A DNA stretch of 64,000 nt from Epiperipatus broadwayi (taxonomy: Eukaryota; Onychophora; Udeonychophora; Euonychophora; Peripatidae): assembly GCA_028023455.1 (NCBI GenBank), contig JAQFVV010006203.1:14608348-14672347 (forward strand), given 5' to 3'. Position 1 is the first letter of the stretch. Each line of letters starts with the position of its first letter. This document shows positions 1-12,556 of this stretch, piece after piece. Position numbers and translations under genes: made by a program. The notes beneath the pieces are model-generated. The model was not told the origin of the DNA. It made no database searches and was given only the letters and a program-made list of their open reading frames with translations.

Positions 1-840
1 TCAGACTTTTTAGGAATAATGTTTACCACCGATATAGTTTTTAGTATTGTTAGAACATGTAAATCTTTCCATATAAACTACATCATTGATTCCATATAGT
101 TTTGTCAATAAGATAATATCCCAAGATAACTAAGATAAAAAATTAAATAGTGTAACCATTTCAGCCACAGAATGATTGGAAGTAAAATTAGACCGTGATA
201 AAAAAAATGACTCACCTTTAATAACTATATGTTAGATGAGAGAGAAATCATGTAATGTTTGAATACCTGGCAACAGGTTGAGAACAACATTTCCATTTAT
301 TTAACTGAAGTAAGATCTGCTTTATGCTAGTTAAGCTTAATTTGGCTTAGTTTATTGTTGCACTGAATCACACAGAATATTACTTCCTTATAAGAGTTTG
401 TTTAAAATAATGCATTGTGCATGAATTTATGGTTTATGATAAATAAATTGTATGTAAGAATGAAACTATTCAATAGAATATATTAATAAAACATCGCATA
501 TGCTTTTAGGAACATATTAAATGTTAGCAGAGAATATCATGTGGTGTTTTGTTAGTATATTTTATTCTAGCCAAAGATGAAAGGCACCTGCATAACATAA
601 AAGTTAAGACACAAAAATATATAGTTATTGGTTTAATGTAATATCTGTATAACTATATGAATAAATTGATTGGTTTAAATCTTTAGGGGAGGGGTTGGAA
701 TTTCAGGTTATTAATTTGGTAGTATAAATAAATGTAAAAGATGACTTTTGATTTAAGGGTTATGAAGTTTATAAGTTTTCACTATTGAAAAAGTAATCTG
801 GTGATGTGAATATTATAGCATTATAATCTGGTATCGACTA
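1..840. other. AT-rich spacer, nothing recognised
   Basis: Very AT-rich sequence with no long reading frame, no tRNA-like box and no inverted repeat that I could find. It ends just before the target site of the Merlin transposon. Confidence 0.6.
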
Positions 841-852
841 GTATCCAAATTT

Positions 853-870
853 GCACTAGATGGTGCTGGA
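853..870 (+). promoter_or_regulatory. CTCF-like motif
   Basis: The stretch reads GCACTAGATGGTGCTGGA. It resembles the bilaterian CTCF consensus (CCNNNAGRKGGCRSYR) apart from the leading C and one T for C in the GGC triplet. Two similar sites lie on the same strand at 38973 and 50467. Binding is only inferred. Confidence 0.2.
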
Positions 871-940
871 GTAGAATAAAAACAACTTCTAAAAACATTT
901 ATTAACATACATAACATTATATAAATATTAAATAAAAATC

Positions 941-1204
941 TGTAAAGGTTTACTATAATGGTCTATCTATGTTTGCCCTCTGTTGTTTAAAATTTAAACT
1001 AAATTGTTTGAAAATCTTACGTGTATGTTATTATATTACAAATAAATTAAAATTTAATCAAATGTAAAAGATAATAATAATAAAAAAACCTTTTTAAAGA
1101 ATTTGAATGTTGAATTAATTACACAACATTAATTAAAAGAATTATTTTTAATTTCTTTGAAAGTTAAGAATTTAAACTGTCTACAACTTAAGAATTTAAA
1201 ATAA
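941..1204 (+). repeat. Merlin left terminal inverted repeat
   Basis: 264 bp matching the complement of 1989-2252 with scattered differences. The inner edge is the motif AATTTAAAATAA at 1193-1204. Confidence 0.85.
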
Positions 1205-1308
1205 AAAAGTATATATTACTATATTACAATTACATGAAAATTTATTCAAATGTAAAAGATAATAAAAAAAACATTTACCTTTTTAAACATAATTATGTCC
1301 TATACACA

Positions 1309-1905
1309 CTAGGAAGTTGGAGAAAAAAGCGGTTTTGCTATATCTACTCCGGAGGGCAAATTCATCAGGTATGATGAAAACAAAGCTCTGCTAATGCCAG
1401 ATTAAAATTTCAGCTTATGCTTTGCTCTCATCCACATGTTTTCAATATTCTGGGTGTGTATGTCTTGGTCTTCAGGATGCACAAAGTTGTCCTGATGGGT
1501 GACAACCGAATGCATATACACATCATTGTTGAGACTGCTGATGTTATTGTATGCAGCCCAACCATCTGAAATAATGTGTGTACACTATGCTTATAATTGT
1601 TCCCAGAGGCAGATGACTTTGAAAAAAAAGACCCCTTTCTGATTAAGATGTGATGGTGACATTCTGCATTGCCATCTACACCCATCTAAGCCTGTAGAAT
1701 ACATCACCAGTGCACACCAATCACCGCACTGTTGGCATAAGGCATAGTTCTTCAGAAGGAGTCTTCTTGCAAGCCATTTGATGACCAATTCTGTAGTTTG
1801 TATGGCATCCCATAACTGGCGCAGATTCAATTCTTCTGCCAGAATAGCAGCAACACTCAAAATTTCACCATTAGGTTCTAAGCATGTAGCAGACATTTTT
1901 TCCAA
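1309..1905 (-). pseudogene. Merlin-type transposase remnant
   Basis: Reading on the minus strand from an ATG at 1905, an N-terminal part contains a zinc-ribbon-like CQQCG motif, a second cysteine cluster and then RKGSFFSKS, which marks the start of the DDE fold in Merlin and ISXO2-like transposases. A frameshift follows near 1640. The next segment (about 1570 to 1309) has SDGWAAYNN, which carries the second catalytic Asp. It then has NFVHPEDQDIHTQNIENMW, matching the conserved block before the catalytic Glu. One in-frame TAA interrupts it, and it ends at TAG (1309-1311). The region with the first catalytic Asp is missing. At about 200 codons it is shorter than the usual 270-300, so this is an internally deleted, dead copy. 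Confidence 0.75.
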
Positions 1906-1988
1906 CTATAAAACTGTACACGTGTGCGTGTAATTTGCACCATTGAACACATAGTGTCTTTTTTTTTCAACTTGTGCTATAAATGTAG

Positions 1989-2252
1989 TTATTTTAAATT
2001 CTTAAGTTGTAGACAGTTTAAATTCTTAACTTTCAAAGAAATTAAAAGTAATTCTTTTAATTAATGTCGTGTAATTAATCCAACATTCAAATTCTTTTAA
2101 AAGGTTTTTTTTTTATTGTTATCTTTTACATTTGATTAAACTTTAATTTATTTGTAATATAATAACATGCACGTAAGATTCTCAAACAATTTAGTTTAAA
2201 TTTTAAACAATAGAGGGCAAACATAAATAGACCGTTATAGTAAACCTTTACC
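1989..2252 (-). repeat. Merlin right terminal inverted repeat
   Basis: Counterpart of 941-1204, the same length and ending in CCTTTACC just before the right copy of the 8-bp target duplication. Confidence 0.85.
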
Positions 2253-2260
2253 TAAAAATC

Positions 2261-3985
2261 AATGCTAAGATGTATTAACAAAAATAGCAATTGAAATTTT
2301 AAAATGTCAAATTAAAATAGTAAAAAATAAATATTTTTGTTTATTAATTGATTATCATTAGTCTATTTAAGATAATATAATAAATGCATACAAAATCTTA
2401 TATATGGAGTGAATAGAAATCTAACATTTCACTTGCTTTGCCTTATTTAAAATGGAATCTTAATAACGAGATCTTGATTATTTACAAATTTTTCTTTTTT
2501 TTTCTTCTAATGTTCTCAAGATTTAATAATATGTTTTTAGAGAACATCTCACAGAAAAAAAAAAAAGACATAATAAAATAAATTTATGATTATAAATAAC
2601 TATGTTCTTTTAAATTACACCAATAAAAACGCAGCATTCCCATGATGAATGGTGAGTATTTTATACTGGAAGATAATCAATTTTAGTTACATTTTTAAAG
2701 CTTAATTACCCGTGAGATTTGCATTACTTTCCAACATTAGTGTTTTAAAATGATTACTGGTTTTCTTATTAGCATTTAAACTGACCCCATGAATACAATT
2801 TTTTTAGTATTTATATAAATTAAAATTGAATAATTTAAATATTTATAATTACATTTGTCCAAAATATTTTTTGAAAAATAGAAATTTTTATTTGATAGGA
2901 AATTACTTTTTTTGAATGCCAACCACATATATTAATATCCCAAATCCGTTTCTATTACACAGTGGAGTACCATGCAGTAACTGTCTTGAACAATGTATAA
3001 GAATTATTCAACATACACTTTTTTCATCAAATTAAAGTTCAGACAGTAGATGTCAAATGATATCAAGAATATTTTTTTGCAAGGCTTATTTATCAATGTT
3101 ATTAACCTAACTCAAGTTATCAACTGCTCAAAAATATTATTATATTATAATTCAAACATCAGACAATTATTTTTTATATTTGAAATATTAAATTTATTTT
3201 CTCAATGGTACATACTGTACTTTAATTTAATATAAAAATGTATAATTTTATAAATTACTGTATTCGAATGCAACAAATTTAAGCTTTTTTTTTCAATGTG
3301 CTTTCTATATGCAAATGTATTTTAAATTAATTAAGCACTCACAACAATGAAAGTATTTTTGAATAAAAAAATTAACTTTAGCAATTAGAAAAAAAAACAT
3401 CATCTTTCTTCTTTAGTTAATAAGCGTAAAAAATTGCTATTATAATGTTCAAGTTTCCATCTTTTAGCAACAACAGCCATCAAAACTCAAACTGAAACAG
3501 AATCATAATTTCATAAAATTATGGCAAAACTTCTATTTAGGGCTAATATAATGCTTATGCAATGCAAAACAGAAACAATGCAATTTTTTACCTATATATT
3601 TTTACATTTATTAGTGAAACTACTTTTTAAAAATTATTCTGGCATGTACATATAATAATTCTATCTGAAATTAGAAAATTAGAAATAGAAAACTATTTAC
3701 ATGGGCATCAGAAAAGAAATAATTTCCAAGTAAGAGCAGTAAACTGTCAGGGAGTGCTGACTACGAAGTCATTAAATAAATGAACACAAATTCTATGATA
3801 AAATTATTGGCTGTCAAAACATGCAGGCTTGCAAGAATTTTCTGAACATTTTTGCATGAGGGATTTTTTCTTATATTTAGTAGGCATTGTTAACAATTTT
3901 GTTTTTACCTGTTTATTTGTACATTTAATAGTAAAAAATGCTATATTTTTTAAAAAAAATTAATTTGCTATATATATAGAAGGTT
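2261..3985. other. AT-rich spacer, nothing recognised
   Basis: Only short chance reading frames and homopolymer runs. A 61-codon frame at 3050-3235 has no domain or compositional support. Confidence 0.55.
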
Positions 3986-3987
3986 AA

Positions 3988-4085
3988 TAGGAGGTTGCCA
4001 TGGCAACAATTTGAATTTGTTAATTTTTAATGATATTGGAATTGCTGTTGATTGGTTTTAGTGAATATATGTATATATATATAAT
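3988..4085 (+). repeat. Dispersed repeat R3, diverged copy
   Basis: It begins GGAGGTTGCCATGGCAACA, then a GATATTGGAATTG block and a TTGATTGGTTTTA block, and ends in a run of TA. The same order of motifs recurs at 7408, 15592 (reverse), 22970 and, as an inverted pair, 52917. Confidence 0.55.
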
Positions 4086-4089
4086 TTTA

Positions 4090-5915
4090 ATCATAGTGAA
4101 AAGAGTGGTAAAATGGCTTTTTTAAAAATATAACAATGAAATAAAAAATGCACAGGTCATCAAGAGAATTTCCAGATTAAATAACTCATGTAATATCATG
4201 GAAAAAGATGGATTTTTAAAAATTAATGTGAATTAATAAAAATCAGATAGCAGGATATGCCATCAATGATACATGTTTTATGCTTTTAAAAGTTTGACTT
4301 TAGTTTTTACTAAAATCAAAGTTTTAAATTTACAAAGTAAATTGTTAAATATTATTATGTCTAACATGATAAAAATTAACATGGGCTAGCAATTGCCTAC
4401 TAGCCTGTGATGTGGGAAAGAATTTAAATTTAAATAGAACTAAAACATTTTTTAAAATAAATATTTCTAAACTTATAGATAACATCACTAATCATTCAAT
4501 TAATTAATAAATGAATTTCCAGCTATTTTTAATTGTAGGTCAAAAAAGAAAAAAAACCCATAAAAATCCTCACTGATGGGCAATTGATTAACCTGGTGAA
4601 TAATGTCTTATGTTTTACTGTTCAATTGTGAATAGATGTTTGAAAAGTCTTCACTTGTAATGAGGTTATTTAGGAGACATGTATTATATTCAAGGTACTA
4701 TCAAAATATCAAATAGAATTATAATTCTTACTTGATGAGAACTAAAAATTTTTAAAACCAGATATTACTATTTAAATAGTAACAAATAATTTTTAATAAT
4801 AAATCCCAATAAAAGAGCTATTATAGGTTAATAGGGAAAACTTGTTTAGCCTCAGGGAGATTGACAGTTAGTAATAATCGATAATTTTTTGGCAACATCA
4901 AAGGCAAAAATTTAACTCTGTTTACATGGATATAATCTCATTTCTGTTCTTTATTAAAATGACAATCCATTAAAAATACTTAATTCAATATATATATATT
5001 GTTATAAAAAATGAAGTTATGAACTTTCACACTTGATAAAAAAATGAGAACTCTCAAATCATTAACTTCTAATAATTAAATAAAATAGAATCTTGATATA
5101 TACTGTGTGTAGCATAAATCAATCTGTGTTTGTTTTAATACATTATTACTTTATTTATGATAGAACATATTCCCCTTTGTGATTTAGTATAATTATAGAT
5201 TGGCAGAATCTTAAGCTAAAGAGTCCATATCTTAACTCTGTCACTGTCTGTGCTTGAGCATCATTTGACCTCCCAAGTGACAAATATTTTGATTATTTCT
5301 ACTCTATAAATCATATCAATAAACTGAAAAATGAATTAAAGCTGAATTTATAGCAGTTGATCAATTCCTTAGATAATTTACCTTCAGCAATATATATATA
5401 TATATGCATTATTTTAATACTAATTAAATAAATTCATGTACTTTTTTTTAAAATATAACTATCGCTGATATCATTTTTGATCACTTTTTACTTTACTAAA
5501 GGATCTCCTTTTCTGTAGACAACTTAAAAAATTTAACTGTTATTATTCAATACCATTTGAATGATTTAATCAAACACATTATATAATTTTATATCTCAAA
5601 GAAATGTAATGTTTATTTTTTTCTAGACATAATTATAGGGTTTAGCCATATAATTTTTAATAGGATATGTTAAATAATACTAAAAAAAATAATGCACTGA
5701 AAATATTTTTTAATTTAAATTTACTCTTTTGTAAATTATGAGTACGTGGGAAATAATTGTAAAGTGATAAATAAAATAGTTTTTAAATAAATTACTATAA
5801 AACAAAGATCCTCCAACGAAGAAAAATTACCTAACAGGCTTGTGACATGTAGAATGATGAGAGATTTAATAGTTTTCTATCCTGATTTTGCATTTTAACT
5901 AAGAATAGATAGATA
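4090..5915. other. AT-rich spacer, nothing recognised
   Basis: Read on both strands; only TA runs (for example 4988-4999 and 5390-5405) and poly-A/T tracts stand out. Confidence 0.55.
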
Positions 5916-5929
5916 CCCATTTACCGCTT

Positions 5930-6075
5930 TTGATTAATTACGTGGGTTGACTATGGACTGACAAATTAAAAAAAAACCAAGCCTGTTTAGAAGCTAAAAG
6001 ATTCCCAAGTTTTATCTGGATTGAATTCAAACCTAGATCATAGGCAGGAAGCTATCACAGCATCTGTGGCTCTTT
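5930..6075 (+). repeat. Dispersed repeat R4
   Basis: Contains a GGATTGAATTCAAACCTAGA block followed by CATAGGCAGGAAGC. Related sequences ending in GATTCAAATC(C/T)AGATCATGG lie near 22205-22330, 34835-34960 and 52715-52860. The GATTCAAATCC core resembles a pol III B box, so an old tRNA-derived SINE is possible. Confidence 0.4.
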
Positions 6076-6639
6076 GACATATATGATAACTTACTTAGAT
6101 GTGCACCCAAATAACAATTAACTTAATTATTTAAGAAACTAAGTCATTACCAAGCAGATTATTTGTTGCTTTAATGAAAATTGTCTGGATATATAGCAAG
6201 AATAAACAATAAGCAGTTGATTAAAAAATTAGATTGGTTATTAAAAATAATAATAATAAACTTGATTGGAAATGAAATTATTAAATGAAAAAGATTCTAA
6301 AATCATTTAAAAAAAATGATATTAATGGAGGGAAAATGGCAATAAGTTATTCACTGTAATATATTCAATGAGTAGGTCAATAAATAAACCATGATATTGA
6401 ATCAGCAATAAAGCATAATAGAACTTATCAATCTATTGTTAGGCTACCCTCTAAGAAATTGGAATCATGGCCATAGGTCAGCAAACCATGACAGAAAATA
6501 CCATGTGCCATTCTGGACCTTTCAATGGATTTTTTTTGGTTAGTTGTGACTCATTCAAAATGAGTGAAATCTAGATGTATTAACAAGTGCAGAAACACAC
6601 AATTAAAGTATTAAATGAACTGTTCACATGTTGAGGTAT

Positions 6640-7390
6640 TAAGTAATGATTACTCCCAGACAATGTAACTGGATTTGTGATATTGCTATTAAAATACTTT
6701 TTAATTAGTAAGGAGATTCATCATGTTTTGACACCTCAATATCAATCTAAGTCTAACAAATTAACTGAGAGGGTAATGCAACAATTGAAGCTAACAATAA
6801 ATAAAACCCAATTTAAGGATATTTATAAAGCTTTAATTGCATCCATATTTTATCGATATTTTGCACTAAGCACAATAGCTAGAAAAATGTCCACTGAAAT
6901 GCTAATGAGATGGAAATTCACAACTTATGTAACAATAATGACCTCTAGTAAGATCAAGAAAAAGGAGAATAATTTAGAAAAAGTGAGATATAATGGAGAA
7001 ACAGTATGGAGGCATGAAAACAGCTGCTAACAGCTGACTGATACAAATGAAGTCTAAGATACTAAAGTGAACCACAAGGGGATAGAAGAATATATTCTGC
7101 AGTAGTTAAAGCGAGAGATCTTATGAAAGAGGATCATTGTAATGGAACATCATTGAAAATTTGACAAGAAAAGATGTTTAAATCTGAACTAATAAATGAA
7201 GCTGAGGGTACTAATGTGACTAACAATTCAGATGATTTACCACAAGTTATTTTGTTTGGGACTAACTGAAGAAGAAGATAGAGGAAGACCAGTAAAGAAA
7301 GAGTGACCAATAGCACTGCCTAAAATGGGCAAGAGATTGAGAAGACCAGAAAGATTTAAGGACTACATTTATAATTAAACAATTGAGTGA
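6640..7390 (+). pseudogene. Ty3/gypsy integrase C-terminal remnant
   Basis: From 6656 the frame reads PDNVTGF, matching the integrase block with the second catalytic Asp (6659). It then reads HHVLTPQYQSKSNKLTERV (about 6717-6775), the usual HxLTPxYHPQSNGxxER block whose Glu completes the DDE triad. The frame is open to 7030. Further frames contain KRLRRPERFKDYI (about 7330-7370), typical of the last part of gypsy pol before the polypurine tract, here AAGGGAGGAGAG near 7402. The protease, RT and RNase H parts are absent, so this is a truncated, decayed copy. Chromodomain not seen. Confidence 0.7.
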
Positions 7391-7407
7391 TTTTCCAGAA
7401 TGAAGGG

Positions 7408-7510
7408 AGGAGAGTGCAATGTCTGACAACAGTTTATGATTGTTGATTGTTATTGATACTGGGATTGTCTAAGTGTTGAATGGTTTTTAATTATATATAT
7501 ATATATCAAC
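7408..7510 (+). repeat. R3 copy at the gypsy 3' end, possible LTR start
   Basis: It follows directly on the polypurine tract of the gypsy remnant and reads TGACAACAGTTT, then GATACTGGGATTGTCTAAG, then TTGAATGGTTTTTAAT and TA repeats. The other R3 copies also begin with a purine-rich AAAAGGNGG. R3 may therefore be the polypurine tract plus the 5' edge of an LTR. Alternatively an independent R3 element inserted here. Confidence 0.45.
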
Positions 7511-7559
7511 AAGGAATTTGAGCATTCCATCATCAAATTTTCAATTATATGGATGACTG

Positions 7560-7655
7560 AAGAGTTGGAGGGTAGAGAAGACTGAAGCCTATCGATTAAT
7601 GTTTGAATCTATGTTAATATAAACTGAACACTGATTTTATATATATATATATTAT
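7560..7655 (+). repeat. HHR-B upstream segment, partial
   Basis: GAAGCCTATCGATTAATGTT and AATATAAACTGAACACTGAT match the inner part of the HHR-B palindrome at 62401-62547. No ribozyme core follows here. Confidence 0.5.
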
Positions 7656-7970
7656 AACGGATGGAATGATTCACTTGGATATATAGATTAGATTTAACAA
7701 TCAGCTGGTTTGATCACAATGTATGACCAATTTACAAATGTGATGGCACATCTATCTATTTATCGAGCCCCAAAGTTGATGGTGCCAGATATAACGGACG
7801 GAAAGATGACCACTAGCCCCAAAAGTTGATGGCACCAGATATAATGGATGGAATGATTACAACTAATCCCAAACATTGCTAACACCAGTATAATTGGCAG
7901 TACTCTTCATCAACAGTCATAAACTAACCAAGCCAAATGATGGTACACCAGATGTAATGGATGGTCAACT
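7655..7970 (+). repeat. Degenerate approx. 50-bp tandem repeats
   Basis: The phrase CCAGATATAAYGGAYGGAA recurs about every 50 bp (near 7787 and 7836, more diverged near 7885 and 7945, and partly at 7655), each preceded by CCCCAAAGTTGATGG or a variant. It could be internal repeats of the decayed gypsy LTR. Confidence 0.5.
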
Positions 7971-7974
7971 AACT

Positions 7975-9437
7975 TGCAGACTGTACTACTATGCAGATGT
8001 AGCAATATGGTGAGGGGATAAGTTAATATGCTCTAATTTATTACCCCTAATGAAACAATCTGCAGAGACCTACCAGGCTTAGAAGAGAAAAAAGTTGTGT
8101 CCAACTATGTTCAGACTGTGGGTCATCTGATAGAATGCTAATGAGAACCTGATGAAATGCTTAACCAATGATTGCATACTCTTTAATTGACTAACTCTAT
8201 CCCTATTTACTAATATTAAATGCAATTTAGGTTAGTTCATTCACTTTCCCCCCTTTTTAATTCCATTATGCCCTAATATTCAAGCCCAGAGAGAATATTG
8301 CTTTTAACTCCTTTAGCAGGTATGAACAGATACACACAGCAACACCTGCACCTGTATATAGGTTACAACTAGCATTTATTATATTTGTTTTATTTTCAAG
8401 CTTTTATATACTAAGAAAAATAGATGTGTGTGCATGTATAATTATTTGTAAACTGTGGAATGTCAGGACAATTCAATAAACCAGAGACCGGAATAATACA
8501 AACTCTCAAACATTTATTAACAATAATAAATATCAAGTATAATAACAATATTAATGATAAAAAAATATAAAAAATAATAATAATCATATGTACATGTGTC
8601 ACATGTGAACCTCTACCATTTTACTAATTAATGATTATTATAATCCAACCCTTATACCCCATAGTAGAAATCCACCTATATCACTCATTCTTTACAAATC
8701 ATAATTATGTAGAAAAATAAACTTTAGTTATTTAATATAATTGAGATGCTGGCTAGCTAAATTATATATTTGCAGATGTTAACAACCTATTTAACAAGTT
8801 TCCCCAATTTATATATATGATAGAGACAGATACTAGTTGATTAGTCAAACATACTGGAAAATATATGTACAAGGTTAATCACAAAATAAAACATATAATA
8901 TGTATTCTGTATAAGTGTTGTAATTTAACCTATGAAAATAAATTTAGAGAATCTTACCTTAATATTTATGTGGATAACCTGATGTGAAGCAGGTGGGTTA
9001 ACCTAAATTTTATTTACAATGAAAATAGAAAAATATAAAAGTGAATAATCCCCCCTTTCTTCTTTGCTAATTCTCAAAAAAATGAGGCTTTAGCATCAGA
9101 GTGTGAAAATACAACAGATAACATGAATAAAATTAAAAAAAAATAAACAATAATTTACAATATTGATTCTTTGATTAAAAATTGTAATTGGAACAAAGTT
9201 CATAAAAATCATCATAATAGAAGTAATAGTAGTTGATAGTTAAGCAAGTTGTTCTTCAAAGCAGTTTCACTTAGTAAAACATTTTCCTTAGCAAGGATAG
9301 ATAGGTACAATGGTGTCTCCTGTAGTTGTGTTTAATGGTAAACATCTTGATCCTCATTTGATTCACCATTAAGTATTCCAATCTTGTTTACTTTTGACTG
9401 CAGGCATCTTCTTGTGTGTTTACAATAAAGTAGAAAT

Positions 9438-9468
<31 letters not shown>

Positions 9469-10420
9469 GGTTTAATGCAGCTGGTAGAAAATACCATGAC
9501 ACACAATAGCATGTTTTGCTCTAGTCCATTATCATATTAAAATACAATTTAATAATTATTTATAATCATACATTTGTATTGAATAGTATTGAAGCGCTTT
9601 AATTATATATTAAGAAAATTATTTCATTTTTTTTTTCTTTTCCAATTTTCAGCAGATTTAATTCTCGTTATTCTTTTTGAAAAGATCTTAAAATATTCAA
9701 ATTTACTCCAACAACTTTTAAAACACGATTTAATTATTTAAGAATTTATCAATTATTCTTACTTCTTATTTCATTTTCTTTCCTCTGAATTTGGTAAACT
9801 TTTAGTTACAGCATTTGACTTTTAAAATGTTTATAATTTAACTAAAAGAAAAAGTAAAACTCCATTTTAGCATTCTAAATTTTAGTTTCTAGCAGGTGCT
9901 ATAACTATAAGAAGAACCATTTGTAAACTGTTTTTTGTTTTTATACATTTCACGCACGTAGATTTCCAGGAACGCTAAGATTTTTAACTGCCTATTGTTT
10001 AAATTCATTTAGATTTTTATATGTATTGTTTAAATACATTTCATTTATTACAAATAAAAAAAAATAATAAAATCAGTTTTATTTTCAGACATGTGTGCCC
10101 ACCACAACTTAACTTCAGGCCATCCCAAATTCATTTAACTATAAATTAATATTCAATTTTAAATTTAAAAAAAACATATACATTATAATTTATTTAATCA
10201 AATAGTTTTATATATATATACAATATTACTTTGTAAAATACTGATCATATTTTATTTTATAATAAAATAATCTATTGTGCATTACATGTATATATGTAAT
10301 AAATAACAAACAAATAAACTTCCCATTATTAATATAAATTCCAAATGGATTGGGTTCAATAAATATGCTTGATCTTTTTAGGAATGTGTGCATTGTAAGC
10401 TACCCTTTATATATATATAT
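7975..10420. other. AT-rich spacer, nothing recognised
   Basis: Slightly more GC-rich between 8000 and 8420 but without a recognisable protein or RNA signal. The rest is AT-rich. Confidence 0.5.
9437..9470. repeat. (CA)n(TA)n microsatellite
   Basis: A run of CA dinucleotides passing directly into TA dinucleotides. A similar compound run lies at 40745-40780. Confidence 0.9.
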
Positions 10421-10424
10421 ATAG

Positions 10425-10600
10425 TAACCTGACAAGGTCATCCAACCTCTTTACGTCGGTTGTAACTATTTCCTGATGAGCATGTCATTACTGTCACAAA
10501 CCCCAGACTAGAAGCACATATATATATATTCATGAAGATGAGCCGAATGTCAGTAATGCAATACATTTAAATGTCACTAATGACATTGACTAGGATTTAC
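10425..10600. other. GC-enriched patch of unknown origin
   Basis: Starts after a TA run and includes ACGTCGG, CCTGATGAGCATG and later GATGAGCCGAA. CTGATGAG is the first half of a hammerhead core, but no convincing GAAA partner with a stem II follows, so I do not call a ribozyme. Confidence 0.3.
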
Positions 10601-10921
10601 TGCTCTAAAATAAATGACCCCTTTGTTTTAATGCTATACTTTATACAAACAATAAGCTATGCCACTATAATATATATAGAGATTTCCTTTAATAAAATAA
10701 TACATTAAGATTTTACCCCCTCCTTTTCTGCTATTTGAAATAATTCAATCCCACCTTTTATGATAATAACTAGAATATTTAAATATTTGATATTTTAAGA
10801 TTATGAAAAATAAAAGAAAACTAGCAGTTGTAAAAAAACAACTAATAGGTCACTCTTTCAAAATTTAATAAATAACATTTTAAAAGATTTCAAAGCGTTA
10901 ATTAGCTTAAATGATGGATTT

Positions 10922-10955
10922 ACCCCAGGTAGAATTACTTCATTCTATTTGGGGT
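10922..10955. repeat. Small imperfect hairpin
   Basis: ACCCCAGGTAGAAT and ATTCTATTTGGGGT pair (12 of 14) around a 6-nt loop. Confidence 0.5.
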
Positions 10956-11381
10956 TGAACATATAACAGTTTTGGTAATAAAAACCAACATAAAATGTTG
11001 ACTCATAAAAACAATCTGGTGAGCATCTTAATTAATCATACATTATGATTTGAGGGGACGTTAATAACCTTAATTCATGGAGGTTTAATTAAAAGGAGAA
11101 AAGGAAAGATTTTGAAAAATTCAGCTCATTAGATTGTTTAAGATTGGCATATTAATAATAACAAAAGCAAACATATAAAATCAAGTAATAATTACATATA
11201 AATAACTGACCACACCAAAGTTAAAGAAAGTTAGAGCATATGAGATAGGATTAGATTTTAAAAAATAATAATTTGAGAGCAGTTTACATTTACATATTAG
11301 ACAGAGATAAAGTTAAGCAAGACATTAGGAGAAATCTTGATAATAGGGTGTGAGATTAGTTAGACTAGCTTTATTCTCAGG

Positions 11382-11439
11382 TAGCATCATTAAAAGTCAC
11401 CTTACACAATTAGCATCATTAAAAGTTACCTTGCACAAT
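11382..11439 (+). repeat. 29-bp tandem duplication
   Basis: Two adjacent 29-bp copies beginning TAGCATCATTAAAAGT, with two differences. They lie at the edge of a GC-enriched patch (11380-11760) whose 61-codon minus-strand frame (11419-11604) I cannot identify. Confidence 0.85.
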
Positions 11440-12369
11440 TCTAATAGTCCATTTTAAAAAGTCTGGCTCATGCACAGCATTTAAGGACCCATGCAAGTTC
11501 TTATGTGACAGCAAGCTTCTGATCAGCATTCCAAAGTCCTCCAGTTGAGCTTTTACTTCATTCTTAGGCAGCAGGATGGTACAGCAGTGGAAGATGATCT
11601 CCATGGGTTGGGAAAGTTGATGGGCTTTCTACTCGATCATTATTTTTAAATTTCAAAGAAGCATGGATTATGTTAACTGCACAGTTCTCTCAATAGTATC
11701 TATCCTTCTGGTGTTTAAAATCAGCTCATTTTATAACCTGCTCAGGTCTTTGTGGATTGCTTTTAACTTTTTATTTCTAACTCAAACTCTAATCTTTGAT
11801 CTAACCAACTCTTAAGTTTTCTTTGTCCATTGTTCTTGAAGATGCAATCACTAGATAATGTTTAAAAACTATATTCAAATCTATTTCCAGATTGGAAATA
11901 GATTTGACAAAAATGTTTATAATAAAAATACAATTCCCTAATCTTATTCCCCATTTTATTTTTATTAAAACTTTAATTAAAAATTCCTTCCCAATATTAT
12001 TATATTTCCAATCCCTTTTATTATTTTTGGACAATTAATGGTTGCATCTGCCATCTTGGATTTAACAAAATATACAATTTAATTAAAAAATAATTTTAAA
12101 AGACAAAGTTTTATAAACCTATAATAAAATATTTACAAAATTAATATTATGTTAGTATGTTTGCTCATATATATATATATGAGCCGCACCTATGTATTTT
12201 AATGTGAAGAAAAAAAATTAATAATAATAAAAAATATGAAAAGCTAAATTTGTAAATTTTAGGTGCACTTCTCAGAAATATACATGAAAGAATTATACAT
12301 GACCAAAGAAGCAGAAGGGGACATAGGGTTTGAATGTAGGTTAGTAATTGGTGAATGGGTAGAATCATG

Positions 12370-12482
12370 AAGCTCAATCTTAGGCTGAGACTGACTGACT
12401 CAATATATGTAGGTGATAATTGTATAAGATTGAGTGGATACCTGTAGGCAGCTTAAAAGTCTGAGTTCAAATTCTTTTTAAT
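12370..12482 (+). repeat. HHR-B copy, diverged
   Basis: TAGGTGATAATTGTATAAGA, GAGTGGATA and AAAAGTCTGAGTTCAAATTC match the tRNA-like part of family HHR-B in order. No ribozyme core is left. Confidence 0.55.
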
Positions 12483-12556
12483 TACATTAAGTTCTGTATA
12501 GACAATATACTTGCATATATATATAAAGTGATGTCAAATAAATTAAAATGTTGTTT

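Larger units (their letters stand above)
941..2252 (-). mobile_element. Merlin DNA transposon, decayed
   Basis: A 1312-bp element bounded by 264-bp terminal inverted repeats (941-1204 and 1989-2252). It is flanked by an exact 8-bp target duplication, TAAAAATC, at 933-940 and 2253-2260. Merlin (IS1016-related) elements make 8-9 bp duplications, and the internal minus-strand remnant has Merlin transposase motifs. The outer ends read TGTAAAGGTTTACTATAA on the left and GGTAAAGGTTTACTATAA on the right (complement). The inner flank 1206-1290 resembles part of the repeat itself (about 1026-1097), so an extra partial copy of the end sits inside. The TIRs are unusually long for a Merlin element. Confidence 0.85.

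Noticed and set aside
10470-10500. CTGATGAG as another hammerhead
   Set aside because: No GAAA box with a paired stem II follows at the right distance, and no stem I partner is visible.
11419-11604. 61-codon minus frame as a Helitron helicase piece
   Set aside because: A short DFLKW-like phrase alone is not enough; no helicase motifs or Helitron ends nearby.
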